Notes: generated from the letters alone by a model not told the origin. 64,000 nt of DNA from Hyphomicrobium sp. CS1BSMeth3 (GCF_900117415.1 NZ_FPEI01000004.1:372001-436000), one strand, 5' to 3'; numbered from the stretch's first letter, positions 17,839-27,504 are shown. Translations and numbers: made by a program.

Positions 17839-19700
17839 CGCTCCAGCTCCACAAGCGCGTCGCTCAGCGCGACCATCGTGCCGCGACGGCCCTGCGCCGT
17901 GACCTCCCCCGCCGCTTCGGCCTTGGCAAGAAGTTCGGATAAGGCCCCCAAACCCAGCATCGCTGCCGTGGATCGCATCGAATGCACGGCGTGCATGGTC
18001 CGTTGATCCAGGGGAACACCGGGAAGGGCCTGCTCAAATCGCTGGCGCAGCTCGGCAATCGCCGCTGCGGCCTGCTCGATGATGCGCCTGGTCTGCACAG
18101 GGCCGAGGTCTGCCAAGATGTTTATCATTTCGATCTTGTCCGTCGATGGCGTGTGCTGCCGCAATATCTCGCCGAGGACGTCCAAGCTCAGAGGCTTCGG
18201 CAAGATGTGCTGGAAGCCGAGACATCGATACTCCGCTATCTGATCCGACATCAGATTGGCCGTCATGGCGACAATCGGCAGGCTCGCACCGTGTGTCGCG
18301 CGGATGTGCCGGAGAACGTCGATGCCGCCCATCCGCGGCATCGTGATATCGAGTAGAACCAGATCGAAACTTCGCTCCGAGAGCGTCGCCAATCCTTCTT
18401 CACCGCCAGGACATGTCGTCACCCGATGCCCGAGCTTCTCGATGAGCAGGCCCGCGACCAGACGATTGACGCCGTCATCATCGATCACGAGGACATTCAG
18501 ACAAGCCTCGCCACAAGGGTCCATCAGCGCGCGCAATTGGGTCGCGGCCGCCGCGGTCGGCGATACGCCGGCCCTCAACGGAAGATCGACCCAGAATGTC
18601 GCGCCGTGTCCCGGCACGCTGTCCACGCCGACGCGCCCGTTCATGGCTTCAGCCAGGTCGCGGCAGATCGAGAGGCCGAGCCCAAGGCCCTCAGGGACGT
18701 CCGACCAGCTACTTTCGGCACGTTCGAAGGGTCGAAACAAGCGCTCCGCGTCCTCGGCGGGAATGCCAGGCCCGTTGTCGCTTATCTCGATGCGCAGGAG
18801 GTCCCCATCCGCTCCGGCCTCCGTACGCTTCCTCGCGGCGAGCTGCACCTCGCCCGGCATGGAATAGCGGATGGCGTTGGATAGGAAGTTCAAGATGATC
18901 TGACGCAACCGCAGAAGATCGACGATCAGGCAATCGGGCAAGTCCGACGCCACACTCGACCGGATCACGATGCCGCTAAGCTCCGCCTGAGGGCAGACGA
19001 CGGTGGCAATCTCATCAATGAAGTCGCGCAGAATGATCGGTCCTGGCTTGATCTCGAGGCGTCCGGCTTCGATCCGGGAGATATCGAGCATGTCGTCCAG
19101 AAGGGCGGTCAGCACGCGCGCCGATCCGAGCACGATTTCAAGGCGCGTTCTCTGATCCGGCTTCATGTTTTCGAGCAGAAGCGATTGGACAATGCCGAGT
19201 ATGCCATTCATCGGCGTCCGCAGCTCGTGGCTCACCGCGCTCAGAAAGCGTGATTTGGCTATGGTGGAAGCCTCGAGCTGCCGATTGAGCGCGTTGAGCT
19301 CCTCCTCGCGGCGCTTGAGCAGAGTTATGTCGGCCCTGATACTGGTGGTTCCGCCCGAGGGCGTCGCGCGCTCGCTAACCTGAATCCAACGCCCGTCCGC
19401 AAGATGCTGCTCGAACAGCCCCTCGCGGCGGACATGAAACTCCATGCGCCTCCGCGTCCATTCCTCTGCGTCGTCCCCGGTCTGGAACTGGCCCCGTTCG
19501 ACGCTCTTCAGAAGGATCTCCTCGTAGGTCACGCCCGGCCGGACGATGTCCGCAATCGTGCCGTACAGTTCGGCATACGCGGAATTCGAGAGCATCAACC
19601 GGTCGTCTGCATCATAGAGAACGAACGCTTCCGGCAAGCTCTCGATGCCGTCGATGAAGGCCTGAAGCTGCTCTTCCGTATCCGAGCGGGCGTGGGCCAT
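17817..19700 (-). CDS. Hybrid sensor histidine kinase (PAS-HisKA-HATPase-REC-HPt)
   Basis: A 627-residue multidomain kinase, cytoplasmic as no membrane span is seen. Order: PAS (about 12-125), HisKA with phospho-His158 in SHELRTP, HATPase (about 255-375; NAIRYS, DNGPGIP, GLGLSI), receiver with Asp451, and C-terminal HPt with His573 (HSMRSTAAM). This is a complete phosphorelay able to feed the adjacent OmpR-type regulator, whose gene converges and overlaps. ATG 19700 was chosen because the PAS domain starts there. The frame stays open to 20045, but the extra 115 residues have no recognisable domain. Neither start has a clear ribosome-binding site. Confidence 0.85.
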   Translation of the reverse strand: MAHARSDTEEQLQAFIDGIESLPEAFVLYDADDRLMLSNSAYAELYGTIADIVRPGVTYEEILLKSVERGQFQTGDDAEEWTRRRMEFHVRREGLFEQHLADGRWIQVSERATPSGGTTSIRADITLLKRREEELNALNRQLEASTIAKSRFLSAVSHELRTPMNGILGIVQSLLLENMKPDQRTRLEIVLGSARVLTALLDDMLDISRIEAGRLEIKPGPIILRDFIDEIATVVCPQAELSGIVIRSSVASDLPDCLIVDLLRLRQIILNFLSNAIRYSMPGEVQLAARKRTEAGADGDLLRIEISDNGPGIPAEDAERLFRPFERAESSWSDVPEGLGLGLSICRDLAEAMNGRVGVDSVPGHGATFWVDLPLRAGVSPTAAAATQLRALMDPCGEACLNVLVIDDDGVNRLVAGLLIEKLGHRVTTCPGGEEGLATLSERSFDLVLLDITMPRMGGIDVLRHIRATHGASLPIVAMTANLMSDQIAEYRCLGFQHILPKPLSLDVLGEILRQHTPSTDKIEMINILADLGPVQTRRIIEQAAAAIAELRQRFEQALPGVPLDQRTMHAVHSMRSTAAMLGLGALSELLAKAEAAGEVTAQGRRGTMVALSDALVELERQVKSLS

Positions 19701-20572
19701 GTCAGGCCAGAGGAAGCCTGCAACTATGGTCCTGCTCTGCGCATGGCGCGAAGCCTGTCCTCGGATCCTTGCTCCGAGCATCCGATAACGCTGCGTGCTC
19801 TGTCGCGTCTCGAGATAGCCATCGATCTGGTGCGCGAACGGCGCCGCTGGAAAGCGGCGGAGCACGTCCCGAAAAGCAAGGGACGGATGGCGTGCTCCCA
19901 TGCTCGGACGATAGATGGACTGTCCGATCAGAAACTGAGTGCGACGACGCGGCAGCTTCTGGGGGAAAAGGGTGATCTTGTCCCCTCCCGACCACTGCCA
20001 GAAAGCTGGCTCACGCAGGAAACCGGCACCGAATAGCGGAGTCATCTTGGCCCACTGACGTGGTTTTCACTTTGCCGCACTATGTGATGCTCCCGGCTCT
20101 TTGGCCAAGAGAGAAGACGCGCGGAGCGAGATGACTGCTGCGGAGTGAGAACCCGGTGCGAGATGTCGCGGCACGGAGGATGGCACACTACCTGCCCCAT
20201 CCCCTGCGGCGGAGATCGTGGCAGCGCCGGCTTGGTGGACGGTGGCAGACATCAACGTGCGCGGCACTCTCTCCCATTTAAGCGGCGAGATCGGATGATT
20301 GCCTTCAGTCCCCCAATAATTGATATAACGCGCTGATATTATTATAATATTTTCCTCGACGCAAAAGCGAAAGTCTGACTGCCACAGCATCCGTTTGCAG
20401 ATGGCGAAGCAGATGAAGAGCAACCCTTTCGACAGAAAGCGAAGCCGAAACCCCAGGGGGCTTCCGCCTGTAGCGCTTTGCTTCACTCATGCGCGGATGT
20501 TGCTTTTGCAATATCGACCTCACTATGTTCGACCGCCCTGTCTTGACAGCGTCTGCGATGGAGATCGCGTCA
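19701..20572. other. Intergenic region between the hybrid kinase and the GNAT gene
   Basis: About 870 bp without a supported gene. The left third could code the N-terminal extension of the kinase. The centre (about 20318-20356) is strikingly AT-rich for this genome and carries a consensus-like promoter. Several open frames here have no protein-like composition and were not called. Confidence 0.5.
20320..20348 (+). promoter_or_regulatory. Consensus-like sigma-70 promoter (TTGATA, 17 bp, TATAAT)
   Basis: A -35-like TTGATA (20320-20325) and a perfect -10 TATAAT (20343-20348) are exactly 17 bp apart in a local AT-rich island, pointing to the GNAT gene. The implied 5' leader is about 220 nt. The TATAAT region is nearly symmetric, so leftward activity towards the kinase cannot be excluded. 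Confidence 0.5.
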
Positions 20573-21472
20573 ATGCCCATCATCATCCGGCCCGCACGCG
20601 CTGAAGAATTGCAGAGGGCGGAAGAGCTCGTCATTCGGAGCATCAACGACCTGACCGAGCGCCACGGATTTGGGCGCATGGCCACATCGCGCCCTCCCGA
20701 TTTTCAATTGTTTTGCCTGCAGGATGATGCCGATGGCTTGTGGTTGGCCGAGGCCGATGGAGAGATCGTTGGCTTCGCGCTGAGTTGGGTGTCCGGTGAT
20801 CTTTGGTTTCTGGCAGAGCTGTTTGTTGCCCCTGGTCTGCAAGGCCGCGGTGTCGGCCAGGAGCTGTTGGCGCGAACTTTCGAGCACGCCAGGAAGGCAG
20901 GCGCGACCAACAAAAGCCTCATCACCTTCACTTTCAATGTCGTGTCGCAAGGGCTGTACATTCGGCACGGCTTGTTGCCACGGTTGCCGCTCTATCTCCA
21001 CAGCGGCACGCGCGATGCATTGGTAGGCCGCCTCAATGGAGACAAGCTGCGCTGCACACCTATCGAACCGAGAGCTCCGCACTTCGAGCTTTTGGCAAAG
21101 CTCGATCTAGGCGCCCTCGGCATCTCTCGTGAAAAGCATCACCGCTATCTTCTCGGCGACGCTACGATCAAAGGCGTTTTCCTCCATGACGCCGACGATT
21201 GCGTGGGCTACGCGTACATCTCAGCGTCGGGTCACGTGGGCCCCCTGGCCGTCGCTCAAGCGCGACAGATGGGCCCCGCTTTCCGTACCGCGTTGGACCT
21301 GGCTTCAGCAGGCACAAGCGCGCAAGTGTCGGCGTTTCTTCCCGGAGTGAGCGAGGCCCTCGGCATCGCCGCCGAGCATAGCTTGCGCATCACATTTCCG
21401 ATGGTGCTGGTATCGACGCATGATTTCGGCGACTGGACGAGGTATCTCCCGCGAAATCCCGGCTTCATGTGA
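20573..21472 (+). CDS. GNAT family N-acetyltransferase, probably two-domain
   Basis: A 299-residue acetyltransferase. The first GNAT domain (about 1-150) has the acetyl-CoA-binding loop QGRGVGQELL. The second half (about 170-299) resembles a degenerate second GNAT domain without a clear CoA loop. ATG 20573 follows GGAG by 9-10 bases; in-frame ATGs at 20558 and further upstream are alternatives. The acceptor substrate is unknown. It stands alone behind a strong-looking promoter. Confidence 0.8.
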   Translation: MPIIIRPARAEELQRAEELVIRSINDLTERHGFGRMATSRPPDFQLFCLQDDADGLWLAEADGEIVGFALSWVSGDLWFLAELFVAPGLQGRGVGQELLARTFEHARKAGATNKSLITFTFNVVSQGLYIRHGLLPRLPLYLHSGTRDALVGRLNGDKLRCTPIEPRAPHFELLAKLDLGALGISREKHHRYLLGDATIKGVFLHDADDCVGYAYISASGHVGPLAVAQARQMGPAFRTALDLASAGTSAQVSAFLPGVSEALGIAAEHSLRITFPMVLVSTHDFGDWTRYLPRNPGFM

Positions 21473-21583
21473 TCACGCGTCGCTGATTGCAGTGTCTGCA
21501 GTTGCACCAACTGCAGATACTCGAGGCACGCAATCCGTAGCGGAAAGCTGCATGGAATGCGGCACCCCGCAAGTCGAGGGGGA

Positions 21584-22057
21584 TCAGCCGCGTCGCGCGG
21601 CCTCGATCTTGGCGACGTCGATCTTCTTCATGCCCATCATCGCCTCGAACGCGCGCTTGGCCTCAGCGCCACCGGCCGCCATCGCCTCGGTCAGCACGCG
21701 CGGTGTGATCTGCCAGGAGATGCCCCACTTGTCTTTGCACCAGCCGCACTGGCTCTCCTGACCGCCATTGCCGACGATGGCGTTCCAATAGCGGTCGGTC
21801 TCCTCCTGATCGTCCGTGGCGATCTGGAATGAGAAGGCTTCGTTGTGCTTGAACGCGGGACCGCCGTTGAGACCAAGGCAGGGGATGCCGGCCACTATAA
21901 ATTCGACCGTCAGCACGTCGCCTTCTTTGCCGGATGGATAGTCGCTGGGCGCACGGCGGACGGCACCCACTGAGCTGTCGGGAAAGGTTGCGGCATAGAA
22001 GCGGGCGGCAGCCTCGGCATCCCTGTCGTACCACACGCAGATCGTGTTCTTGGCCAT
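21584..22057 (-). CDS. VOC family protein (PhnB/3-demethylubiquinone methyltransferase-like)
   Basis: A 157-residue protein of the PhnB-like glyoxalase/bleomycin-resistance fold. It opens with ICVWYDRDAEAAARFYAATF and has the LNGGPAFKHNEAFSFQI and QCGWCKDKWGISWQI blocks typical of this subgroup. ATG 22057 has AAGGA just upstream. Members of this subgroup mostly lack a proven function. It is transcribed in the same direction as, and downstream of, the LysR gene. Confidence 0.85.
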   Translation of the reverse strand: MAKNTICVWYDRDAEAAARFYAATFPDSSVGAVRRAPSDYPSGKEGDVLTVEFIVAGIPCLGLNGGPAFKHNEAFSFQIATDDQEETDRYWNAIVGNGGQESQCGWCKDKWGISWQITPRVLTEAMAAGGAEAKRAFEAMMGMKKIDVAKIEAARRG

Positions 22058-22240
22058 GGCCTGTCCTTTCGTTTTCGAGAACCCCGATGATCTCTGCCAC
22101 AAGGACGGATCGGGCCGCCCCGATCCGACATCGCGGCATTCTTTTTTTTCCACTCCTTGGACAGGTGATTTCGGCAACAACCGGTCCGTGGAGAGTTTGA
22201 TCCCAATGCTGCCTCGATATCAGCGGGTTAGTGCGAGCGG

Positions 22241-23146
22241 CTAGAGGGACTTCAGATTGGCCCTCAGGCGCTCGGCCGCAAAATCCAGGAAGACGCGCAT
22301 CTTTGAGGGCAGTGCGCCACGCGCTGCGTGAAGCAGATGAACCGGGAGCGGCTCGACTTCGTATTTTGTCAGGATGATCCGCAGCAATCCCTCTCGTGCC
22401 GGGGCGGCACATTGATAGTGGAGGACGCGCGTCACCCCGATGCCCTGGAGCGCCGCCCAAACGGCAGCCTCGGCGGTCGTTACCGTGAGGCGCGCGCGGA
22501 CCGGCACTTGGAACGTGCGCTTGTCGGCCTTCGCTCGAAAGGACCACGTGGCGATGGGCGACATGGGCTCGAAGCTCACGCAGGGCATTTCGGCAAGGCC
22601 CTCCGGGGATCTCGGCTCGCGATGTCCCGCGAGCAGCTTCGGGCTGACACACACGACCGTGCGCATGGATCCGACGCGTGAGGCGACCATGGAGCTGTCC
22701 CGCAGCGAGCCTATGCGCACCGCCATGTCGACGTGATCCTCGACAAGATGGAGGTTCCTGTCGGAGAGCAGCAGCCGAATGTCGATCTCCGGATAGGCAG
22801 CAAGAAACTCTGCGACGATCGGGACGATGTGCAGGCGGCCGAATAGAACCGGGGCCGTGAGGACCAGCTCCCCGCGCGGGGCATGGAACTCCCCGGCCGC
22901 CGCACGCTCCGTCTCGCCGATCTCATCGAGAATGCGACGGGCTGACGTCACGTAGCTCGCGCCGACGTCCGTCAAGGCCACCTTCCGGGTCGTGCGGACG
23001 AGCAGCCGCGTGCCGAGGTGCCGCTCGAGCTCGCTGACCTTTCGGCTAACCGTGGCGAGCGGCATGTTGAGGTCGCGGCTCGCGGCCGAAAAGCTCCCGC
23101 GATCGACCACCCTCAGCAGGACAGCCATGGCTTCGAGGCGATCCAT
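22241..23146 (-). CDS. LysR family transcriptional regulator
   Basis: A 301-residue LTTR. The N-terminal winged helix (about 1-60; SFSAASRDLNMPLATVSRKVSELE) is followed by a type 2 periplasmic-binding-like effector domain (about 90-295). It belongs to the large AaeR/DmlR-like branch. It is divergent from the PNPOx-family gene at 23267 with a 120-bp AT-rich spacer, so that gene is its most likely target. The effector is unknown. Confidence 0.9.
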   Translation of the reverse strand: MDRLEAMAVLLRVVDRGSFSAASRDLNMPLATVSRKVSELERHLGTRLLVRTTRKVALTDVGASYVTSARRILDEIGETERAAAGEFHAPRGELVLTAPVLFGRLHIVPIVAEFLAAYPEIDIRLLLSDRNLHLVEDHVDMAVRIGSLRDSSMVASRVGSMRTVVCVSPKLLAGHREPRSPEGLAEMPCVSFEPMSPIATWSFRAKADKRTFQVPVRARLTVTTAEAAVWAALQGIGVTRVLHYQCAAPAREGLLRIILTKYEVEPLPVHLLHAARGALPSKMRVFLDFAAERLRANLKSL

Positions 23147-23266
23147 CGTTGTTCCAGATATTGAGATTATTATTCACGACAATAGCCGATTATCCTAATT
23201 TCCGAAACTGCCTAAATGCGCTGGTGAGAGGGCTGGTCTCCGGCTCTCGGTCGGAAGGAGAAAGCC

Positions 23267-23902
23267 ATGTCGTATGGGTTCCTCGATATCGCGATCACAC
23301 CCAGCGTGCGGGCCGCGCAAGCCAAGATGGGCGCGGATCACCTCTGGCAGGACTTCAAAGGCGACCGCACATTCGATCGCTTCAGGGAGAACGAGGCGGC
23401 GTTCATTGCCGAGCGCGACAGTTTCTACATGGCAAGCGTCTCAGAGACGGGCTGGCCTTATGTTCAGCACCGCGGTGGCCCGCGCGGCTTCCTCAAGCTG
23501 GTCGATGACCGAACCCTTGCCTTCGCGGACTATCGCGGCAACCGCCAGTACATCAGCACGGGCAACCTTGCGGCTGATGATCGGGCCTGCCTGTTCCTGA
23601 TGGACTACACACGCCCGGCCCGGCTCAAGATCTACGCTCGTGTCGAGATCCTGGCGCTTGACGATGCGCCTGACCTCACTGCGCTCGTCACCGTGCCGGA
23701 GTACAGGGCGAAGCTCGAGCGCATCTTTCGGCTGCGCCTGGAGGCGTTCGACTGGAATTGTCAGCAACACATCACGCCGCGCTTCAGCGAGCGCGAAGTC
23801 AGCGAGGCGATCCGTCCTCTGCGCGGCCGCTTGGCTGAGCTCGAAGCCGAGAACGCCCAGCTACGCGCTCGCCTTGCCGCAAACTCTGGTGCGACGGGAT
23901 AG
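23267..23902 (+). CDS. Pyridoxamine 5'-phosphate oxidase family protein
   Basis: A 211-residue split-barrel flavin-binding-type protein. It has the FYMASVSETGWPYVQHRGGPRGF core and DYRGNRQYISTGNL block of the PNPOx-like group, and a C-terminal coiled coil (about 185-208; LAELEAENAQLRARL). This is unlikely to be the biosynthetic PdxH, since its substrate residues are not recognisable. An AAGGAG ribosome-binding site precedes ATG 23267. It is divergent from the LysR gene. Confidence 0.85.
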   Translation: MSYGFLDIAITPSVRAAQAKMGADHLWQDFKGDRTFDRFRENEAAFIAERDSFYMASVSETGWPYVQHRGGPRGFLKLVDDRTLAFADYRGNRQYISTGNLAADDRACLFLMDYTRPARLKIYARVEILALDDAPDLTALVTVPEYRAKLERIFRLRLEAFDWNCQQHITPRFSEREVSEAIRPLRGRLAELEAENAQLRARLAANSGATG

Positions 23903-23953
23903 GCTCGACCGCCCGCGCGCTTCCCTTCGTCCCAAACGGGGGTGCTCTGCCGC

Positions 23954-24862
23954 CTAGCGGTCGAGGTTGACGACCACGAGGCCGGTGATGATGAGCACAA
24001 ACCCCAGCAGATGGAATATGTGCAGCGGCTCGCCGAGCAGAGCGACTGACAGGAGAGCAGCAAAAACCGGGCTCAGGTAGAGGAACGCGGCCGCGCGCTG
24101 CGGTCCCACCACGGAAACGCCGAACAGGTAGCACACATTGCCGAGCAGCGTCGGACCCAGGGCCACGTAGATGACACTCGCCCAGGCGTGCGCAGTGTCG
24201 GCATCGCGGAAGGCGATGGTTTCGCCTCCGAGCACAAGCCAGATCATGTAGACCGGCGCCATGATCGCCAGACAGCCGATCAAGGCCGTCACCGCGGTCA
24301 GGGAGAGCGAGCTTATCTCGCGGCTCCACGTGCGCACTCTCAGGGAGAACCAGGCGAACGCGATCGCGCCGAGGAGCGACCACAGATTTCCAATGCGGAT
24401 ATCGATGGTGGCGAGAACGGCGAGGCTGCCTTGTGCGACGATGACGACCGTCCCCAGGAACGCCAGCAGCAACCCCATCCAACCACGCGGGCCGAGCAGA
24501 CTTTGCCCGCCGAGCCACGCGATCACAGCCACCCACGCCGGGGTCGTCGCATTGATGATGCCGACCTCGATGGCGAGACTCTGATACGCGCCGCCGACCA
24601 GCAGGAACGAGAAGATGCCAACGCCGATGATGCCGCCGAGGGCGATCTCACGCAGGTTCCGACGCAGCGGCGCATGATCTCTGCGCATCTGCGGCAGCGC
24701 AATCGGCAGGAGGATCACCAGCGCCAAGGCCCACCGCCAGAACACCATGGCGGGCAGCGGCACCATGTCGTGCACGGCGCGCGCGACCACGTGGTTGCTG
24801 CCCCACAGCACGGCCGTCAGCAGAAGCGCGGCGATCCCGAGGCCGATACTGGCCGGCGTCAT
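23954..24862 (-). CDS. EamA/DMT family transporter
   Basis: A 302-residue inner-membrane protein with about ten spans arranged as two EamA repeats (about 8-140 and 155-295). The family exports metabolites such as amino acids. It lies 52 bp after the ABC permease on the same strand and is probably the last gene of the hyuAB operon, where it could export the product or a by-product (inference). Confidence 0.88.
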   Translation of the reverse strand: MTPASIGLGIAALLLTAVLWGSNHVVARAVHDMVPLPAMVFWRWALALVILLPIALPQMRRDHAPLRRNLREIALGGIIGVGIFSFLLVGGAYQSLAIEVGIINATTPAWVAVIAWLGGQSLLGPRGWMGLLLAFLGTVVIVAQGSLAVLATIDIRIGNLWSLLGAIAFAWFSLRVRTWSREISSLSLTAVTALIGCLAIMAPVYMIWLVLGGETIAFRDADTAHAWASVIYVALGPTLLGNVCYLFGVSVVGPQRAAAFLYLSPVFAALLSVALLGEPLHIFHLLGFVLIITGLVVVNLDR

Positions 24863-24914
24863 GTCGGCATCCTGCGCATCATCGAAGCGCGGCGCCCCTC
24901 ATGCTCTCGCGCGA

Positions 24915-25718
24915 TCAGCCGCCGGCCACGGCGACATGCGGCCTCTGCGAAACGTGCCACGGCAGGAAAATCCGCTCTGCGAAGTCGACGAGATAGAAGA
25001 GCACCGTGCCCATGAGGCTCAGGAGGAGCAGCGAGACGAAGACGCGCGGCGTATCGAACTGTCCCTGCGCGACGAGAATCTGAAAGCCGAGGCCCGTGCC
25101 GCCCGCCACGAACTCGCCGACAATGGCACCGACCAGGGCAAACGATATGGCCACCTTCATGCCAGCGAAGAGGCTCGGCAGTGCACAAGGAAAGCGGATC
25201 TTGAACAGCACCTGCCATGCGGAGGCCTTCGACACGCGGGCAAGGCTCAGCATGTCCGGATCAACGGAGCGCAGCCCCAGGACCGTGTCGATCACGATCG
25301 GGAAAATCGCCAGCATGACGGCGACGGAGACTTTCGGCTCCGTGCCCGTCCCGAGCCAGATCACGAAGAGCGGCGCCAGCGCGACCTTCGGAATGCTGTT
25401 GAGGGCAACGAGAAGCGTGTAGATCGTCCGCTCCAGGAAGCGGGAATAGACGATGGCGACCGCCAGAACGATGCCGAGCACGACAGCGATCCCGAAACCG
25501 AGCGCGGTGACGGCGAGCGTATAGCCCGAATGGCGGATGAAGACCCAGGGAGAGGACCAGAACTCCGCGAAGATCGCCGAGGGGGCCGGCAGAATCAGCG
25601 GCGACGGCGAGAAGATATGGACGCACACCTCCCAGATGATCAGAAGCGCAGCAACGATGGCGAAGGCGTCTCGCGTCCGGCTCTCGGCCAACAGGCGCTT
25701 GAAGATGCCGTGCTTCAT
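24915..25718 (-). CDS. ABC transporter permease, SsuC/TauC type
   Basis: A 267-residue inner-membrane permease with about six spans and the family coupling loop SLARVSKASAWQVLFKIRFPCALP near residue 160. It overlaps the upstream ATPase gene by 4 bp. It forms the nitrate/sulfonate/pyrimidine-precursor-type importer with the ATPase and the NMT1-like binding protein next door. Confidence 0.9.
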   Translation of the reverse strand: MKHGIFKRLLAESRTRDAFAIVAALLIIWEVCVHIFSPSPLILPAPSAIFAEFWSSPWVFIRHSGYTLAVTALGFGIAVVLGIVLAVAIVYSRFLERTIYTLLVALNSIPKVALAPLFVIWLGTGTEPKVSVAVMLAIFPIVIDTVLGLRSVDPDMLSLARVSKASAWQVLFKIRFPCALPSLFAGMKVAISFALVGAIVGEFVAGGTGLGFQILVAQGQFDTPRVFVSLLLLSLMGTVLFYLVDFAERIFLPWHVSQRPHVAVAGG

Positions 25719-26518
25719 TCCTTCAGAATCCCCAGCTCTGCAAAGTGGTGGCGGATCTTTCCGGTCAGTTCTCCGAAGCGCGGCGTCTCCCGCACGGAAA
25801 GCGGGCGCGGCCTCGGAATATCGATGTCGATAACGTCGACGATCCGCCCCGGCGCCCGGGACATCATGACGACGCGGTCGGAGAGATAGACGGCCTCGAC
25901 GATACTGTGCGTGATGAACAGCACGGTCTTGCGCTGGCCGTGGTTGCTATCCTGCCAGATGCGCGTGAGCTCCACGTTGAGATCATCGCGCGTCATGGCG
26001 TCGAGGGCGCCGAACGGCTCGTCCATGAGCAGAAGCTCGGGATCGCAAAGCAGCGCTCGGCAGATCGACGCGCGCTGGCGCATGCCGCCCGAGAGCTCCC
26101 AGGGATGACGGTTCTCGAAGCCGCCGAGACCGAAGCGCTTGAGGAGCTCCACGGCGCGCCCCTCGACTTGCGCGCGCTTCAGCCCGAGGAACTCGGCGGA
26201 GAGGAGGACATTGTCGAGGATCGTGCGCCAATCCAACAGCACATCACGCTGAAAGACGACGCCGAGGCGGTCGGGAGGCCCCTTGACCGGCGTGTTGCGT
26301 ACCGAGATCTGGCCGGAGCTCACGCCCTCCAGCCCGGCCACGCACTTCAGAAGCGTGCTCTTGCCGCATCCCGACGGCCCCACCACGCTCAGGAACTCGC
26401 CGTTGCGGATGTCGAGGTCGATATCGGCCAACGCCGTCACGTCCCCGCGCGGAGAAGGGTAGACCTTCCCCACGCGGGAGATCCTGACATAGGACTGAGC
26501 GTTGGCCCGAGCGTCCAT
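25715..26518 (-). CDS. ABC transporter ATP-binding protein, SsuB/TauB type
   Basis: A 267-residue ATPase with Walker A GPSGCGKSTLL, signature LSGGMRQR and Walker B LLLMDEPFGALD, the classic SsuB/TauB/NrtD pattern. ATG 26518 was chosen because the preceding in-frame codons overlap the binding-protein gene. It starts 5 bp after that gene and overlaps the permease gene by 4 bp. Confidence 0.9.
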   Translation of the reverse strand: MDARANAQSYVRISRVGKVYPSPRGDVTALADIDLDIRNGEFLSVVGPSGCGKSTLLKCVAGLEGVSSGQISVRNTPVKGPPDRLGVVFQRDVLLDWRTILDNVLLSAEFLGLKRAQVEGRAVELLKRFGLGGFENRHPWELSGGMRQRASICRALLCDPELLLMDEPFGALDAMTRDDLNVELTRIWQDSNHGQRKTVLFITHSIVEAVYLSDRVVMMSRAPGRIVDVIDIDIPRPRPLSVRETPRFGELTGKIRHHFAELGILKE

Positions 26519-26523
26519 CCACA

Positions 26524-27504
26524 CTAGTCCATCAGATTGTTGGTGTAGTAGTCGCTGGCCTTCCAGCCGGCTTTGACGACGCCGGCCTGCTCCATGGATT
26601 TCAGCGCCGCCTCCCAATCGGCCTCCGCCTGCCATCCAATGGGCTTGCCCGCGGTAGCCGGCGTCTCGAAGTACTCGATGGTCAGCTTGATCTGGCCCAG
26701 AAGCACATCAGGATTGAGCTTGGCATCGGGGCGCTGAGCCACGATCGCCTTCACGCCGTCGTCAGGATTCTTGGCGAGATGTTCCCAGGCGCGCTGCTGC
26801 ACCTTGACCAGCTTCTTCAAGGCCGCGGCGCGCGACGTGAGCGTATCATCACGCGCGACGAGGCCATAGGCCGGGAACGTGATGCCCGCATCGGAGGCCA
26901 GCAGACACTTCGACGGCCGCGGCTTCTCCGCAACCGGAAGTGCCGAGCCGACCGTCGACATCAGGCCATCGGCGCGCTTGGCCGTATATGTCCCCCAGAG
27001 TGCTGCCGGATCGACGAACTCGACCTTGACCTGCTCGCGGTCCATGCCGCCGGACTTCAGATAGAGGTCGATGAACGGCGCCCATGGGCTCGCGGCGAAG
27101 ACGACGACGGTCTTGCCTTTCAGGTCCGCGACCTTGCTGACGGGCGCGTCCCTGTCGACCAGAATGCACAGATCGGTTTTGCGCTGGAAGTTCATGAACG
27201 ACTTGATCTGGGCGCCCTGCGCGCGCGCACCGCCGATCAGTCCGACCTGAACCTGACCGATGTCGACCTGGCCGGCATTCACGAGCTGGATCGTATTGCC
27301 CGAGCCGCGGCCATCCTGGATATCGACATCGAGCCCTTCGGCGGCAAACCACCCCTTGTCCTTGGCGAGGTGCATGGCGGCCTGAACGCCCCACGGCGAG
27401 AAGTCCAGCCTGACTGTCAGCTTCTCCTGCGCCGCAGCGGATAGAGAGAGCGAAGCAGCGAGGACACCCGCCAGCCCCAATGCCAGAACCATGCGTCGTT
27501 TCAT
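26524..27504 (-). CDS. ABC transporter substrate-binding protein, NMT1/SsuA-like
   Basis: A 326-residue periplasmic protein. A Sec signal peptide (about 1-25, cleaved near SAAAQ) precedes the NMT1-like start VRLDFSPWGVQAAMHLAKDKGWF. GGGAGATG lies just before ATG 27504. Being encoded with hydantoinase/oxoprolinase subunits, it probably captures a hydantoin-like or N-heterocyclic compound (inference); family members otherwise bind sulfonates, nitrate or pyrimidine precursors. Confidence 0.88.
   Translation of the reverse strand: MKRRMVLALGLAGVLAASLSLSAAAQEKLTVRLDFSPWGVQAAMHLAKDKGWFAAEGLDVDIQDGRGSGNTIQLVNAGQVDIGQVQVGLIGGARAQGAQIKSFMNFQRKTDLCILVDRDAPVSKVADLKGKTVVVFAASPWAPFIDLYLKSGGMDREQVKVEFVDPAALWGTYTAKRADGLMSTVGSALPVAEKPRPSKCLLASDAGITFPAYGLVARDDTLTSRAAALKKLVKVQQRAWEHLAKNPDDGVKAIVAQRPDAKLNPDVLLGQIKLTIEYFETPATAGKPIGWQAEADWEAALKSMEQAGVVKAGWKASDYYTNNLMD

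Noticed and set aside
20067-20486. Minus-strand open frame of 139 codons in the gap before the GNAT gene
   Set aside because: No protein-like composition or start signal; it spans an AT-rich promoter island and would have to cross it.
20395-20604. Plus-strand 69-codon frame downstream of the strong promoter
   Set aside because: Overlaps the GNAT start and has no domain; read as leader sequence.
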